Origin: Paraphaeosphaeria minitans
Lineage: Eukaryota; Ascomycota; Dothideomycetes; Pleosporales; Didymosphaeriaceae
DNA length: 64,000 nt
Assembly (NCBI GenBank): GCA_015832175.1
Contig: WJXW01000001.1
Location: 1,674,001 to 1,738,000 of the forward strand
Direction: 5' to 3'
A model generated the notes under the pieces. That model ran no database searches. It had not been told where the DNA came from and saw nothing but the letters and a program-made list of their open reading frames with translations. A program made the translations under genes and the position numbers. Of this stretch, positions 43,927 through 55,149 are shown piece after piece (the stretch's first letter is position 1; each line of letters begins with the position of its first letter).

Positions 43927-45726
43927 ATGTCTTCACCCCAACTCACGTCCGTGATCCCTTATATCCACATTCTGCTCACCCGAGATTTCTACGTCGTCCT
44001 GCCCGCCGTCTTGATATGCTACATCCTCTACCAACACCTCTTCCACCCCCTCGCCCGCATCCCAGGCCCCTTCCTCGCCTCCCTGACTAACTGGTGGTAC
44101 GTCCGGGCCACCCGCACCGAGACCTGGCACCGCATCGTCGTCTCCCTACACGAGAAATACGGCCCCATCGTGCGCATCGCTCCCAATCAAGTCTCCGTCG
44201 GCGCGCCCAAGGCCGTTCGCCAGATCTACCCCGTGAGCAGCACCGCGTTCCCGAAGTCGGATTGGTACAGCGTTTTTCGGGGAACGAGGAGGGTGGATCT
44301 GTTCGCAGGGCAAGATCAGTGGGCGCATGGACGGCATAGGAAGATGGTGGTGAGGGCGTATGCGATGGATACGCTGAAGGATTTGGAGCCGTATGTGGAT
44401 TATTGTCTGGAGCTGTTGGTGGAGCAGCTGGATGGGAGGGTGGGACAGAAGGTTGACATGGCGAAAAGGGTGCACTTGTTTTCTTTTGGTGAGTCTTTGC
44501 ATTGCAGAAGACCCGAGGGTGCTTAGGATTGCGAGCCCGGAAAACTCATGGATTGGGCAGATGTCATCGGCGAGATCACTTGGTCTGCGAACTTCGGCTT
44601 TCTGACTGCAGGTGTCGACGATGGCACGTTCGAAACCATCCGTACCATGGGCAGATCGGGCAGCTGGCTCGGCCATGTCCCGTACGTCTTTCGCATGCAC
44701 GAGCTTCTGAAGCCTTACATCGGCAACTGGCTTGGTATCAACAATCGGCACGGTGCAATACGAGACTTCGCGATGCGAGAGACCGCCCGGCGATTCGAAA
44801 ATCCCGGGGCAAGAAAGACCTTATCAACCGTTTCTTCGATGCCCATGAGAAGAATCCCGAGGAGTTCACGTACACGGATGTGATTAGTATGGGGGCTACG
44901 CAAGTTAGTGCAGGAAGTGACACAACCGCAGTAAGCATCCGCGCGATCATATACTACGTGCTGCGAAATCCCTCTGTCAAGGCGAAACTCGTCGCGGAGA
45001 TCGACGAAGCGAGGCGGAAGGGCGAGCTGAGCAATCCTATAAAACATGAAGAGGCGGCTAAGCTGAAGTACCTGCAAGCAGTAGTGAGCGAGAGTCTAAG
45101 GGTGCACCCGGCGATGGCGGTGAACCTCCCTCGTGTGGTTCCGTCTGGGGGCGCTAACATCGAGGGTCATTACCTTCCTGGGGGAACGGTTGTAGGAATG
45201 AGCGCCTGGGTCGTGCATAAAGACAAGGAGGTGTACGGTGAAGACGCACATGCTTTTCGGCCCGAGAGATGGCTGGAAAGAGACACGACCGATATGAGTA
45301 CGACATTTCTATCTTGCTTCCCTAATGTGCCAAATGCTAACTCGGCGCAAATAGATAGGTGTCTCCTCACGTTTGGCGCAGGCTCACGAGCATGCTTAGG
45401 ACGGAGTAAGCTCACCCTCGTCTACTACTACTGATTTGGTCGCTAATGAGGCTTCCCCGCAGATATGGCCGCACAACAGATGTCAAAGGTCATACCAACA
45501 CTGTTCCTAAACTACGACATGGAGCTTGCGGATCCGGAAAAAGGGTGGAGGATAGAATGTTTGTAAGTGCATACATATTTGGCCTGATGTGTGAAGAGCA
45601 TCCTGAGCGTTGAAGAGGGCATTGGAAACAGACGTCGAATGACCATTAACGCGTGTTCGCAGATTGTTCGTGGCACAATATGATATGGATGTTGCCATTG
45701 AGCGAAGGCAAGATTACCCATCGTGA
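43927..45726 (+). CDS. cytochrome P450 with an apparent 1-nt frameshift
   Basis: Microsomal haem-thiolate monooxygenase. Exons 43927-44488, 44561-45297, 45355-45405, 45463-45562, 45663-45726. The N-terminal anchor DFYVVLPAVLICYILYQHLF precedes the Pro hinge HPLARIPGPFLAS. Motifs: WAHGRHRKMVVRAY (C-helix), AGSDTTAVS (I-helix oxygen site), ESLRVHP (ExxR), FRPERWLE, and haem Cys in FGAGSRACLGR split between exons 3 and 4. In exon 2 the frame shifts at the run cccgggg (44803-44809): ARRFENPG is read before it, KKDLINRFFDAHEKNPEEF after it. One missing base explains this; with it counted, all five exons keep phase and give about 504 aa, normal for the family. Either a sequencing or assembly error at a homopolymer, or a very recent pseudogene. 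Substrate unknown. Confidence 0.88.
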
Positions 45727-48109
45727 TCTTATAGTATGAAAATAGCATGGGCGGAAAGGCAATTATTCAAGAAGTTACATCTTGGGCAAACTATATCGGC
45801 TTTAGATATTTGAAATTTATGGGGCTGGCAGGTCTAGCCCAAGGTAATGTAAAGCTGCAAGTTTGGGTTCGTCGGGAGGCCTAAAATAAAGAGGATCCTG
45901 CAACGATGTGGCGTCGTCAGGCATAACTGGTTCTCGTGATAGGTTTACCAATGGTATGATTAGTAGATATGATGGGCTGATATCGATGGCATCGACTACT
46001 GATCGACTTCAAACAGCACCTTTTGAACTGCCATGTCAGTCTTGTCAACCAATCCATAAGTAACCATTGCCGCGGACTACCTGGCACTTTCGGTGGTTGA
46101 TGAGCGAGTCTGCTCGAACGATTGCATGCTTGCAGCTCGGGTTCGCGTTCGGCAATATGGTTCCGATGAGAAGCTGCAGCCGCGATGGAGACGTGGCGGG
46201 CTGGCGATTGCGGAGATGGAGTCGCAATAGCGCAACTTAGCGCAACTTAAATAGCGCGGGTGCGGGATAACCAACATTCGGCATCCCCTTGTTGTACGTA
46301 CATCGGGAGATCGATGCATGGGGCCCGAGAGCTCTGACCGTCCCGATGCCGCTGTGCGTCAGGTGTTTTATGGCTTGCGGCCCGTAAAGAGAAGATGACG
46401 CACCCGATAGGTCTGCCGCACGGCGTGATGGTTGCAGTGAAATTGAAGGCTAAGACGCCTACCACCCGCCACGATATCCGCCTCCACCCCGCCATCCAAG
46501 AATGGATACGAACTGGTGATCCGTGCCAGATCCCACGCATGTCAGAAGAGTTTCACCCGGTCGCTTGACCGTGTTAACAGCCAGAACGTGAATTACCAGA
46601 CGGAAATGCTGGCTTGGGATTGGGTGAGCAAGGACAAGGTTCATGTAGATGAGTTGCGAAGGCAATCTGCATGCGACCCGCTTATACCTCCGGGATGGAT
46701 GCAAATCCAAGGATACGCATAATAACTATCTATACCTTGTCATAGACATGATTGGCGCTGTCGCCAGCCATGTTATTGACGGCTTTGGCATGGTCAATCT
46801 TATACGTACTTAGCACGAAGTACTTGCTGTTATGGATCAGCTGCGGACGCCTGCCACGGGGCGGATGGACGGGAACGCGTAGATAAAACATCACCGTGCA
46901 GATCGAATGTCAGGAATGCCATGGCATGATGTGCTGGCGACTGGCTTCACCTGTGTTATAGATTCGTATCAGCGGTCCCATTTGCAGCCCGCCTGTCAGG
47001 GTACACAAATATGTGTTCGGGTCGCGGATGGATCAAGCTTAGTGACGGCTTGTTGTTTATGCTGACCAGATAGGATTGGGCAACACCGACACATCAATGA
47101 ATTGCTGTGAGCGACGACCATTGGCGAAGTGGGATGCGTACTGCAAGAGGCATGAAAACATGCCAAGCTTCGATCCTTGAATCGGCCGCTAAATAGGTCG
47201 TCGGCATGGTCAAGGTACTCGAGGTCACACCTACGCCGCTTTCAGTGGGGGCATGGCGCGTGTTGGAAACGTTGGAGTTCGACACGGGGAGACAACCATC
47301 TCACCACAGATGTAGTGGGTACAGTCTGGGCTTGCCGGCATCTGACCTTGTGAAAAGTTGTTCGTATCTCCAGGTCATAACTGGTAGAGCAAGTCGTCAG
47401 TCTCGCAAATGGTCTCGCAAACGATCCGAAAATGGCCGGGTAGTGCATTCTATGGGAGCGTGAGCCGCTACAGACGCACATGCCGATCGTTGCTGAGAGC
47501 CCAAGGTAACAGTGATACGAGGACAACCACAAACGAACTCTATCGAGCATACCGCATATCTAAGTGTTGTCTGCGGGGTATCTGCGGCCTCAGCGGACTT
47601 CTCAGGCCTCGATTCATCGGCCTTGGATCGCTTAGCTGCGTTGGCACGGGGCTTAACGCACAGTGGCTTTCGACCGGCATCGAGCAGCAGCAGCCCAGTG
47701 CTAGGGCAGGTCCAAAGCAGCAGTCGCGATTGCGTATAGGCTTGTGGATGCGGGTGGAAATGCAGCCACGCGTAGTAAGGAACGGTTCATCGATGGTATT
47801 CGCACAAATACAGGGCGTGCCTGCTGCTCCATTCGAAGACTTCTGGTGCGCATGTCACTTCCCTTCGACTGCGCGACCGGGCCACAGCTCTTTCAGGATT
47901 TACTTCCGCGGTTTGATCACCGTCTTTTTTACATGTCACTGTTTTCGGCCCATCGCCCTTGTCGTCTTGCTGTGTAGGCTTCTCGAGAAGTCATCATGAT
48001 TGACTTCTCGGGCTCGAAAGCCGGTTGCTTCCGTTGAGGACGAGGCATCGACACAGCCTCCCCACAGCGGGTCGTGGTACTTCATCAACCAAATCCGCCT
48101 CACAGTCTA
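45727..48109. other. intergenic, nothing recognised
   Basis: 2.4 kb of gene-poor sequence after the P450. Short ORFs only; no repeat or known domain. Confidence 0.4.
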
Positions 48110-49051
48110 CCGCCTCGAAAAAGGTTCGCGGCCTCCCGGTCGCGTCCGCCGTAACCCGTCACACGCAGTGAAGCGGGTTCAAAGGTGGTGATGTCGATGT
48201 TGACGGGGCTTGCGTTGCGGAGTGTACCATCGCCGGGGTACCCCCTGAAGGCTATCACTACAAGATTGCTACTGCTCGTGCCAGCACATGTCCATACGAG
48301 ACTTGTCAGGCTCACTCGTGCGCAGCAAGAGAATTTCTGAACACGTAGCAAGGCGGACACTCTTGGAAGAATCCTGATGGGACCATCGTTCCAGTGCCTG
48401 GGTTTTGGACTAACCCAAGACAGGGTTAGCGATAGGTTTGATACTGTGTGGTCCAAGAAACACAATCACTTCACCGCCTATTGTCTTTTCGAATAACACG
48501 TTCGTAACGGATGTTGCCTTCTGCGCGGGGGTGCGTTCCGGTCCTCCTTGTAAAGCATACGCTCCGCTTGCTCCGACCTTGAATATACACCGAGGCTTCC
48601 TGGTCACGATAGCACGGTTGCCTGTTGTGACAAGACCTCCGCGGTCGGTACCACGCCAGGAGAAGTGAAGCAACCCATGCCATTCTTCCGAGCGTAAGAG
48701 GCCTCGACTGTGTTGTTGCTCGTACACACGACGGAGCTGTGGGTGAGAACTCCCTCGCAGCAGAACCTCATCTGCATCATTCGGTAAGCCTGCCCCGACC
48801 TTCCTTCCCTATTCATCCAGTTGTCATTGTTTGCGGCAGAACCAAAGTGACAGTGTCGCCCTTACACTGACCAGTAGATCCTTGACGTGCGATCGATCCC
48901 AGTGGCTGTCTTGGGCGGTATCCGACCTTGTGCTCAGCCTAGCGCCCACTCTTCGGGTCCTCCGCTCGAGGGGCACTAACGGCCGATATTCGTGTTTCCA
49001 AGCCTGTTTGTCTGAACCAACTTTATCAACCACGAAACCGCCGCGTGGCAT
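48110..49051 (-). CDS. possible multi-exon gene or relic, unknown product
   Basis: Weakly supported. ATG 49051 opens MPRGGFVVDKVGSDKQAWKH in a 75-codon frame. An intron-like segment at about 48805-48865 (gtcagt...gaatag) could then lead to a longer frame, WHGLLHFSWRGTDRGGLVTT, FKVGASGAYALQGGPERTPA, FEKTIGGEVIVFLGPHSIK, ending PIANPVLG at TAG near 48410. A third protein-like stretch lies at about 48110-48300 (FRGYPGDGTLRNASPVNIDI, LRVTGYGGRDREAANLFRG). Exon joins are not settled and no family is recognised. It lies close to, and divergent from, the zinc-finger gene. Confidence 0.25.
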
Positions 49052-49201
49052 CTTGTCCTCCTCCTCGCCTATTGTTTGCAGACCACGCCGACACGCAACA
49101 TCTTAGCCACCACGAAGACGTTTCTCCTCTGCCAAGGCCTCCAAAACAGTCAGAAACAGCAAGAACCCCTCTCCAAAAACATCCGACTCTTGACTGGCAC
49201 C

Positions 49202-50344
49202 ATGTACAGCTACCAGCCCGGAAACAGTGGACGCAGGAACGCGAACGTCCCCAGCCATCGTCCTAACCAGCCTCAACCCATGTGGGCGACAGACGTTCAT
49301 CCCCATGATGTGCCAACGGAGTGCGTCGAGAACGCGATGCAGTATATCGTACCTGGTCCGACTAACACACAGGTGGGATTCAACTCGAGCTACCAGGGCT
49401 ACCACGTCGGTGCGCAAGGGGTTGCTTCGTCCAGCGCCAACACCGCTCATCGTGCAAATGGCGCTTCGACAAACATCACCTGGGCATATGCGCAGATAGC
49501 CGTTCCCCTCTCTCCCCAGTGCCTGCAGCCATCGGCGACGGGAACAGCGACCAGGCACACTGCGCGGCCACCTTCCGTGGTGATCAGCACACCATATTCG
49601 GGACTGTATTCAGGATACCCCGATGCGGCCGAAGAAACGATGACTGGGAACCTAAACGGCATGCAGCAAGCCTGCGAAAACCGCGACATGTACCGTACAT
49701 GTCGGCCTGTATCGCACACGTACAGCCCCTGGAGCCAATATGGTTCTGATTTAGGAGGTCGAGGTTCCGCAAATCAGCCCGTCGAGATATGTTCGCCCAT
49801 GATCGGCCTGGAATCTTCGATGTCTCCCGAAACATGGAGAGATCGTAGCCACAAGACTTCGGAGGAGACATGGGACAACAGGACAACTGGATATACTCCC
49901 ACTGGTCGAAACCAAGACAGGGACCTTTACAGTCCAGAAGACATCCTCGATAGTGAGCAAGAAATCCCCGTCCATATGTACCATTCCACTACCACGAACG
50001 GGGAAACAAACAATAGCTGGGATTCCCATAGATTAGGGGCGCGCACCAGGGTCCTTGAACCCAGATCACTGTCGCCGAGTCCTTCCAGCGGGAGTGGGAC
50101 ATCCCAGGATCCGGTATTTTGTTCTGTTTGCGGTAAAAGGTTTAATGGAGCGCATGGAAAGGGTAATCTAGGTCGACACCGTCGCCAGAAACATGGCGAT
50201 CAGGAGCAGTGCTACTCGTGTGAAGATGGGTATTGCTCGCGCGTGTTCAAACGACAAGATGCCCGTCTAAAACACTATCGCAAACATCACCCATGGCTAG
50301 CGTCTCAACCTCTGCATCCCCGGAAATTCGGGTCCTCCTTCTAA
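49202..50344 (+). CDS. C2H2 zinc-finger protein, putative transcription factor
   Basis: Intronless, 380 aa from ATG 49202 (MYSYQPGNSGRRNANVPSHR). Residues 1-310 are disordered, rich in Ser/Thr/Gln/Pro. Two C-terminal fingers: CSVCGKRFNGAHGKGNLGRH with RRQKHG (C-X2-C, then H-X4-H with a longer loop), and CYSCEDGYCSRVFKRQDARL with KHYRKHH. This paired, irregular arrangement at the C-terminus is common in lineage-specific fungal C2H2 proteins; DNA binding is likely but targets are unknown. It sits alone in a gene-poor block. Ends KFGSSF. Confidence 0.78.
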   Translation: MYSYQPGNSGRRNANVPSHRPNQPQPMWATDVHPHDVPTECVENAMQYIVPGPTNTQVGFNSSYQGYHVGAQGVASSSANTAHRANGASTNITWAYAQIAVPLSPQCLQPSATGTATRHTARPPSVVISTPYSGLYSGYPDAAEETMTGNLNGMQQACENRDMYRTCRPVSHTYSPWSQYGSDLGGRGSANQPVEICSPMIGLESSMSPETWRDRSHKTSEETWDNRTTGYTPTGRNQDRDLYSPEDILDSEQEIPVHMYHSTTTNGETNNSWDSHRLGARTRVLEPRSLSPSPSSGSGTSQDPVFCSVCGKRFNGAHGKGNLGRHRRQKHGDQEQCYSCEDGYCSRVFKRQDARLKHYRKHHPWLASQPLHPRKFGSSF

Positions 50345-53300
50345 GACACTGCCATGATGCTTTCGGCCCATACCTCCCACCTGGCGGTAAGTCCTTCTTT
50401 TCATGTTTCCCGTATCGCGTCGACGTTGAGTTGCAGCATAGGTATCCGTCGAATTCGATCTGACGATGACAGCGACGTGTATGCCAAGAACTGCCATGCC
50501 TGCGCACAGCGTGGATCATACACCGAACGCCTCCCCGCTGGGGAGGTTTACCGCGAGGCTCTGTCCTGAACATGAGTCCAATCTCTTCCGTACGTTTCCC
50601 ACAACTTGCATATATCCATCGGGTCCCGCGTTTCGATGGAAATACTCAGCCGATGTGCATCGTTCCAGGCAGGCGGTCCTCGGGACATCGCGAGGGGGGT
50701 GGGGAAACGGTGCTGGCGATGAAAAACCCTTTGCTCCATCATGTTCCTTTTCATAGACTCTCGGCGCCGATATGGTTGGCTTTAGGAGGAGACTTTTGGG
50801 GTGCGACTGGATGTCTACTCGGATGGGACGTGTGTAGATGAGGTGGTGGGCAGCCGCAGGCAGCTGCGTATCGCGTCGTCGACGTCTGATTTAGAGGCAA
50901 GGCTAGCGTGGTTTCATCGATAACGGCGGCGGGAGCTATCATCGTGCTATCTCAAAAGAGACGTTACTTTGTCGCGTTATCCTCCCAAGACTCAAAAGAG
51001 GTGTGCTGTGATGTTGAATTAAGCTGCCGCGCTCCGACCATCATCGAACAGGGAAGCCACAACGGTCACCGGTGTCGCCTTAGCCCCATCAGTAAGTCCC
51101 CGGTGCTCCACGACTCATGGGCCCACCTCCAGGCGGCAGCCCACTTTCTCTCCATGTGTGTACCTGGGCTTCATCCACTGGCTGCCCATAGCCGTACGTT
51201 AGGTACGCGTCCATCTTGTTGGATGTACGGTGTGCTGGTAGGTATTGGTACGTCGAAATCTCTTGCTTGGAGTGTTCAACCAGACACGGATCTTTTTTGA
51301 CCATATCTCAAACACAGAAGAGGGGCGGCTGTGCAACGATGCCCCAGCGTTAACCATGCCACCCGAATATCCGCTTATCAATGCGCTGGCCTGAAATCGA
51401 TGCCGTATAAGCTAGTTCGACGTATTGTGATGCACCTAGTGGTGCCACACAGACGGCCTAGCACGATCTTTGACAGTAGGTAGTGGAGTCGTTATTCGTT
51501 GATGCATGTTCTGTCCGTGAGCTGTGATAAACGGACTTCAGCAAGAGGACATCGGTGAGAGCCGTTACTGATCTTGACTGACCGGGTGACAGGTGGCAAG
51601 CAGAGCAAGCCTACGCAATTTCATTTGAACATCCTTCCTGCGGCCAGGTCAGTCCAGTCCCTTCGTACGCCACCCGTCTCATCTCATCATAAATCAATAT
51701 GAGCCTATGTTCTTCGTGGATTGTAGAGAGGGTATTTTGCATCGAATCCCTGGTATGCCGCCTCAACCAGCCAGCCTCAAACCCGCCCACGACCAATACA
51801 AGCACTTCCAACCTTCCTTGGGCAGCAGAGCAAGTTTAAGAGGCATATATATAGTCTGGAGGCCAAGAATGATAGCCAGTCGACTTTCTCGGCTGACGCT
51901 GGGACCACTTTCACAGGCCAACGGCAAACATTCGCAGAAAGCCCATTCAAAAGACATATTCCTACCCAACGGGTAAAACCCAACGTCGCGAATTAATGCC
52001 GAATCTAGACATTTTGCGCGCACCTGTGAACATCACTGCTTACCTGTATCCCGCCATTTGCCTTCACTACTTCATATCATGGCTAAGCCGCCTAGATAAC
52101 CAATTCCCGATCCTCCTTCGAACATAGACACTTAAGAGCTTCCTTCGTCCATTGCTTTTCAGCTCACGAATTTCGGACATGGTAAACCTCTCATTTGCGA
52201 GGCGAGCACCGCTTTTTGCCTCACTGAGGCGCAGACCGCCGGATCCCCGCCACCACCTCCGGACATGGCCGACAAGACTCATCATGCAGCTGAACCATTC
52301 ACTTTCTACTCATTATCACGTCTAATGAGCTCGGGAAGATATATCAGTTTTGAAACTCGATACTGTCGATGTACTGTGGTCGTTCAACGTTGATTCTGTC
52401 AGCCTCGTCATCACTTGCATGCATGCAGGCTGCAGGGCGGGCCAGGAGGCTGACGCTAGCGAAATTTGTCCAGCTACCTACACCTATGAAGCCACGAGGC
52501 AGCTAGCATCGGCGCACAACCAAGTCCTCCCATCGACCATAGAATGACCGCTCACTTTTCCTACGTGCCTCAGGCATCTGACCACGCGAATGTCCGTTGG
52601 ACCATCTAATCGATCTGCGGTTACGAGAGAGCGGTCAAGCTCAGGCCGCCACGGTGCGAGTCAGCATGCTTTCGATACCTACCTACGCCAGCTCAGCTGC
52701 ACCGACCGTTGCGCCTCAAAGCGGGTCTCACATCCGAAGATTCGACGTGGCAAATCTCTCACACCTCTGGCTCATCCAACAACATCATCGCTCCACATTT
52801 CATCATTCGCGCCATCCCAAGCCGACATGCGTGCAAGCCCAAATCAATGAAGCCTCATACCTACCTACCGTACCGCTCGTACGGATACTCCGCTGCGCCC
52901 AACGCCCTCCCGACATCCGCGCTGCACCTCCGCAGGGCGTACTTCCGCACTTAGCTATCCAAACCTCCGCAGGGCGCATTTCCGCACACGTGTAGGTACC
53001 TGAAATCAACGCAAAGCCCGATGGCCACACGTACAAAGCATTACGAGCCCTGCTGGCACTGCGTATATGCGCCTCACTACGTCCTTTCCTACCCAACATC
53101 GTTTGCTGCCCGGAGTACTCTTTGTGTGCGCCCAAATCACTATACAAGACGTGCAAGGCTGCCCCATGCGCGCCGTGGGGTAACTGCCCAACGTCCTCTG
53201 CTGCCTGGTCTTCTCGAGACCATTGCCTTGTCGCGCGACTGTGGAGATTATACGTCCTAGCACAGCTCGCATGGCATGTCCTAGAGATGGAAGGGCTCCG

Positions 53301-53720
53301 GTAACAGCTGGGTTGCTGACATGATGGCTTCTACTACGCATCACAAGATGCGATGTTGGTAGGGCAGAGTTGCTATACACCTAAAGCCGCGGTATCCGGT
53401 CCTACAACGGCAGCTAAGGCCACCTCATTATGAAGATGAAAGTCAAGCCATTGTTGTGACGTTTCAAAATGCCGTCGAGTTTATCATCGTGCATGGATCT
53501 GAACCGTTATCTGGCACGTATTGCTGTGCAGAATTGTGTGTGAATTGTGGCGACATCTAAGATCTCTACAGCATTTTGACACTTTTAAGATCTATATTGT
53601 ATCGAGATGTAGTCCAGAAAGATGACATAGCGCGGCCTCGTTTCGCTTCCTGCGGCAATGCAGACTATTACATCCGTCTGAATCCCTAGACTTCACCGAT
53701 CAAACAGATATGCCTTAACA
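50345..53720. other. gene-poor block
   Basis: 3.4 kb with no supported gene. Contains a tatatata run near 51847 and a 24-bp imperfect direct repeat near 52927-52987. No transposon, RNA gene or domain-bearing ORF recognised. Confidence 0.4.
52927..52987. repeat. 24-bp imperfect direct repeat pair
   Basis: cctccgcagggcg followed by tacttccgcac (52927-52950) or catttccgcac (52964-52987); two differences, 13-bp spacer. Confidence 0.8.
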
Positions 53721-55003
53721 TCAACGCCCCAGATGCCCAATATTTCTCATTCCACTCCTCTTCGACGCTCCACCTGTAAGCCCAAAGCGTCGATCCCTTG
53801 GAGTCAAGTTGCTCACCAGCGGCTGTCGCATTGTAGGCGACGCGCGGTACGGCGGACCAATATCGACGTTCAAGGCGTTCTGACGTGTGCCGCCCATGAC
53901 CGGTATCTGACTGCGGTGGCTCTGGTTCCCTAGACCATGTGGCGTGCCAACATGTGCTGATTCTATCTCTAGGTTAGTTGGAAAAACTCCACAAGATGAA
54001 GGAGAAACTCACGGCTGGTATTGGACCGGCCACCGAAGGCTGGCGGCTGCAAGTGTGAATTGAAAGGGAGGCCAGCAATTCGTTGTTCACTGCTTCCCGA
54101 GCTTCCGCTGCCCGCACGATTGTGCAATCTACCTCCACCACGTTGCTGATTCAAGCCGAGCTGACTGAAATTCGCGGTGCCTGTTCGTGTTCCTGGGATC
54201 TTGTCGATGAAGCGGTCACCTTGTCGAATTGAATGCATGGTGTTGTCAACTTCTTCTCCCGCGGCGCTGACGACCTGGGTTGCCATGACTTGGGCTTTCA
54301 AAGACTCGTAGGCTCTTCGGTCACATTGGTGTGCCTTGGTCTTGGCCCTGAAGGCATTCTAGATGCAATCAGTTCGAATATGCGTATGCAACCCCCTATC
54401 AGCTTACATCCATTTCGTGGTAACTCTGTTCAAGGGAAGCTTGTTCCTGTTGCATCACTAGGAGAAATATCAGGTTTCTTTACAGACCAAGGTGTTGGTT
54501 GCGTACTAACCTTTCAACCTATCTTGCAAGCTCTTGATTTGATTGTTGGCCTGGTGCAAAAGATCATCCATGCTCTGATTCAGAGTCGCGCATTGCTCCG
54601 TCAATGACTTCGCCATGTGTTCCTGGTAAATGACTTCTTGTGTGACCTGATAGCTGTAGAAGTTCAAAGCTCTGCCCGCACACTCCATAATTATGGTTGG
54701 ACTGAGTCCCGACAAGACGCTGGTCTTGTAGTCCTCGGCAGGATTGAGTATGGCAACGACAACATCAGCGGGGTTGACGAGCTGCGTGTGGCAGGCTGGG
54801 CATGTTCGGATCCCGCTGGAGGAGCGCGAAAGGCCTGTTGAGTCCGCGCAGTTCGTACAGAAGGCATGACTTCCCTTTGTGTCAGTGTGGAGCAGCGAGC
54901 ATAGAGGAAGAAGCTCAGCCCACCTGCATGTTGTCACCACAGCCTGCTCTCGCAGCTGAACGCGGCATTTCAGATCATTACAACGGAGCACAAAATCCAT
55001 CAT
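53721..55003 (-). CDS. HEI10/CCNB1IP1-like RING protein (meiotic crossover factor)
   Basis: Probable E3 ligase of the HEI10/CCNB1IP1 family, which marks and stabilises meiotic crossover sites. Five exons on the minus strand: 55003-54924, 54869-54511, 54439-54408, 54358-54013, 53968-53721, with introns of 54, 71, 49 and 44 nt; all phases agree; 354 aa. N-terminal RING: CNDLKCRVQLREQAVVTTC, then HAFCTNCADSTGLSR, then TCPACHTQLVNP; the second Cys-His pair is joined across intron 1. Family text follows: NPAEDYKTSVLSGLSPTII and MECAGRALNFYSYQVTQEVI, then a coiled coil (MAKSLTEQCATLNQSMDDLL). The C-terminus is disordered and ends TGGASKRSGMRNIGHLGR, similar to the conserved tail of fungal homologues. 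Second ATG at 55000 is an alternative start. Its start is 147 bp from the stop of the JmjC gene, same strand. Confidence 0.88.
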
Positions 55004-55149
55004 GGACGAAGGGTGGTTGAGGAAGGAGGGAGGGGGAGCGTGGCTGAAGAGGATGCGTGCGAAGAAGCTGCCTTTCTGGTATGGAAAGCGCGTGGTACTG
55101 AACACAGCTTGACGGAAGGCACTTTGCTATGTCGTCACCTCACCCGGCT

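Noticed and set aside
40527..45726. Secondary-metabolite gene cluster
   Set aside because: Only two oxygenases; no polyketide synthase, NRPS, terpene cyclase or cluster regulator nearby.
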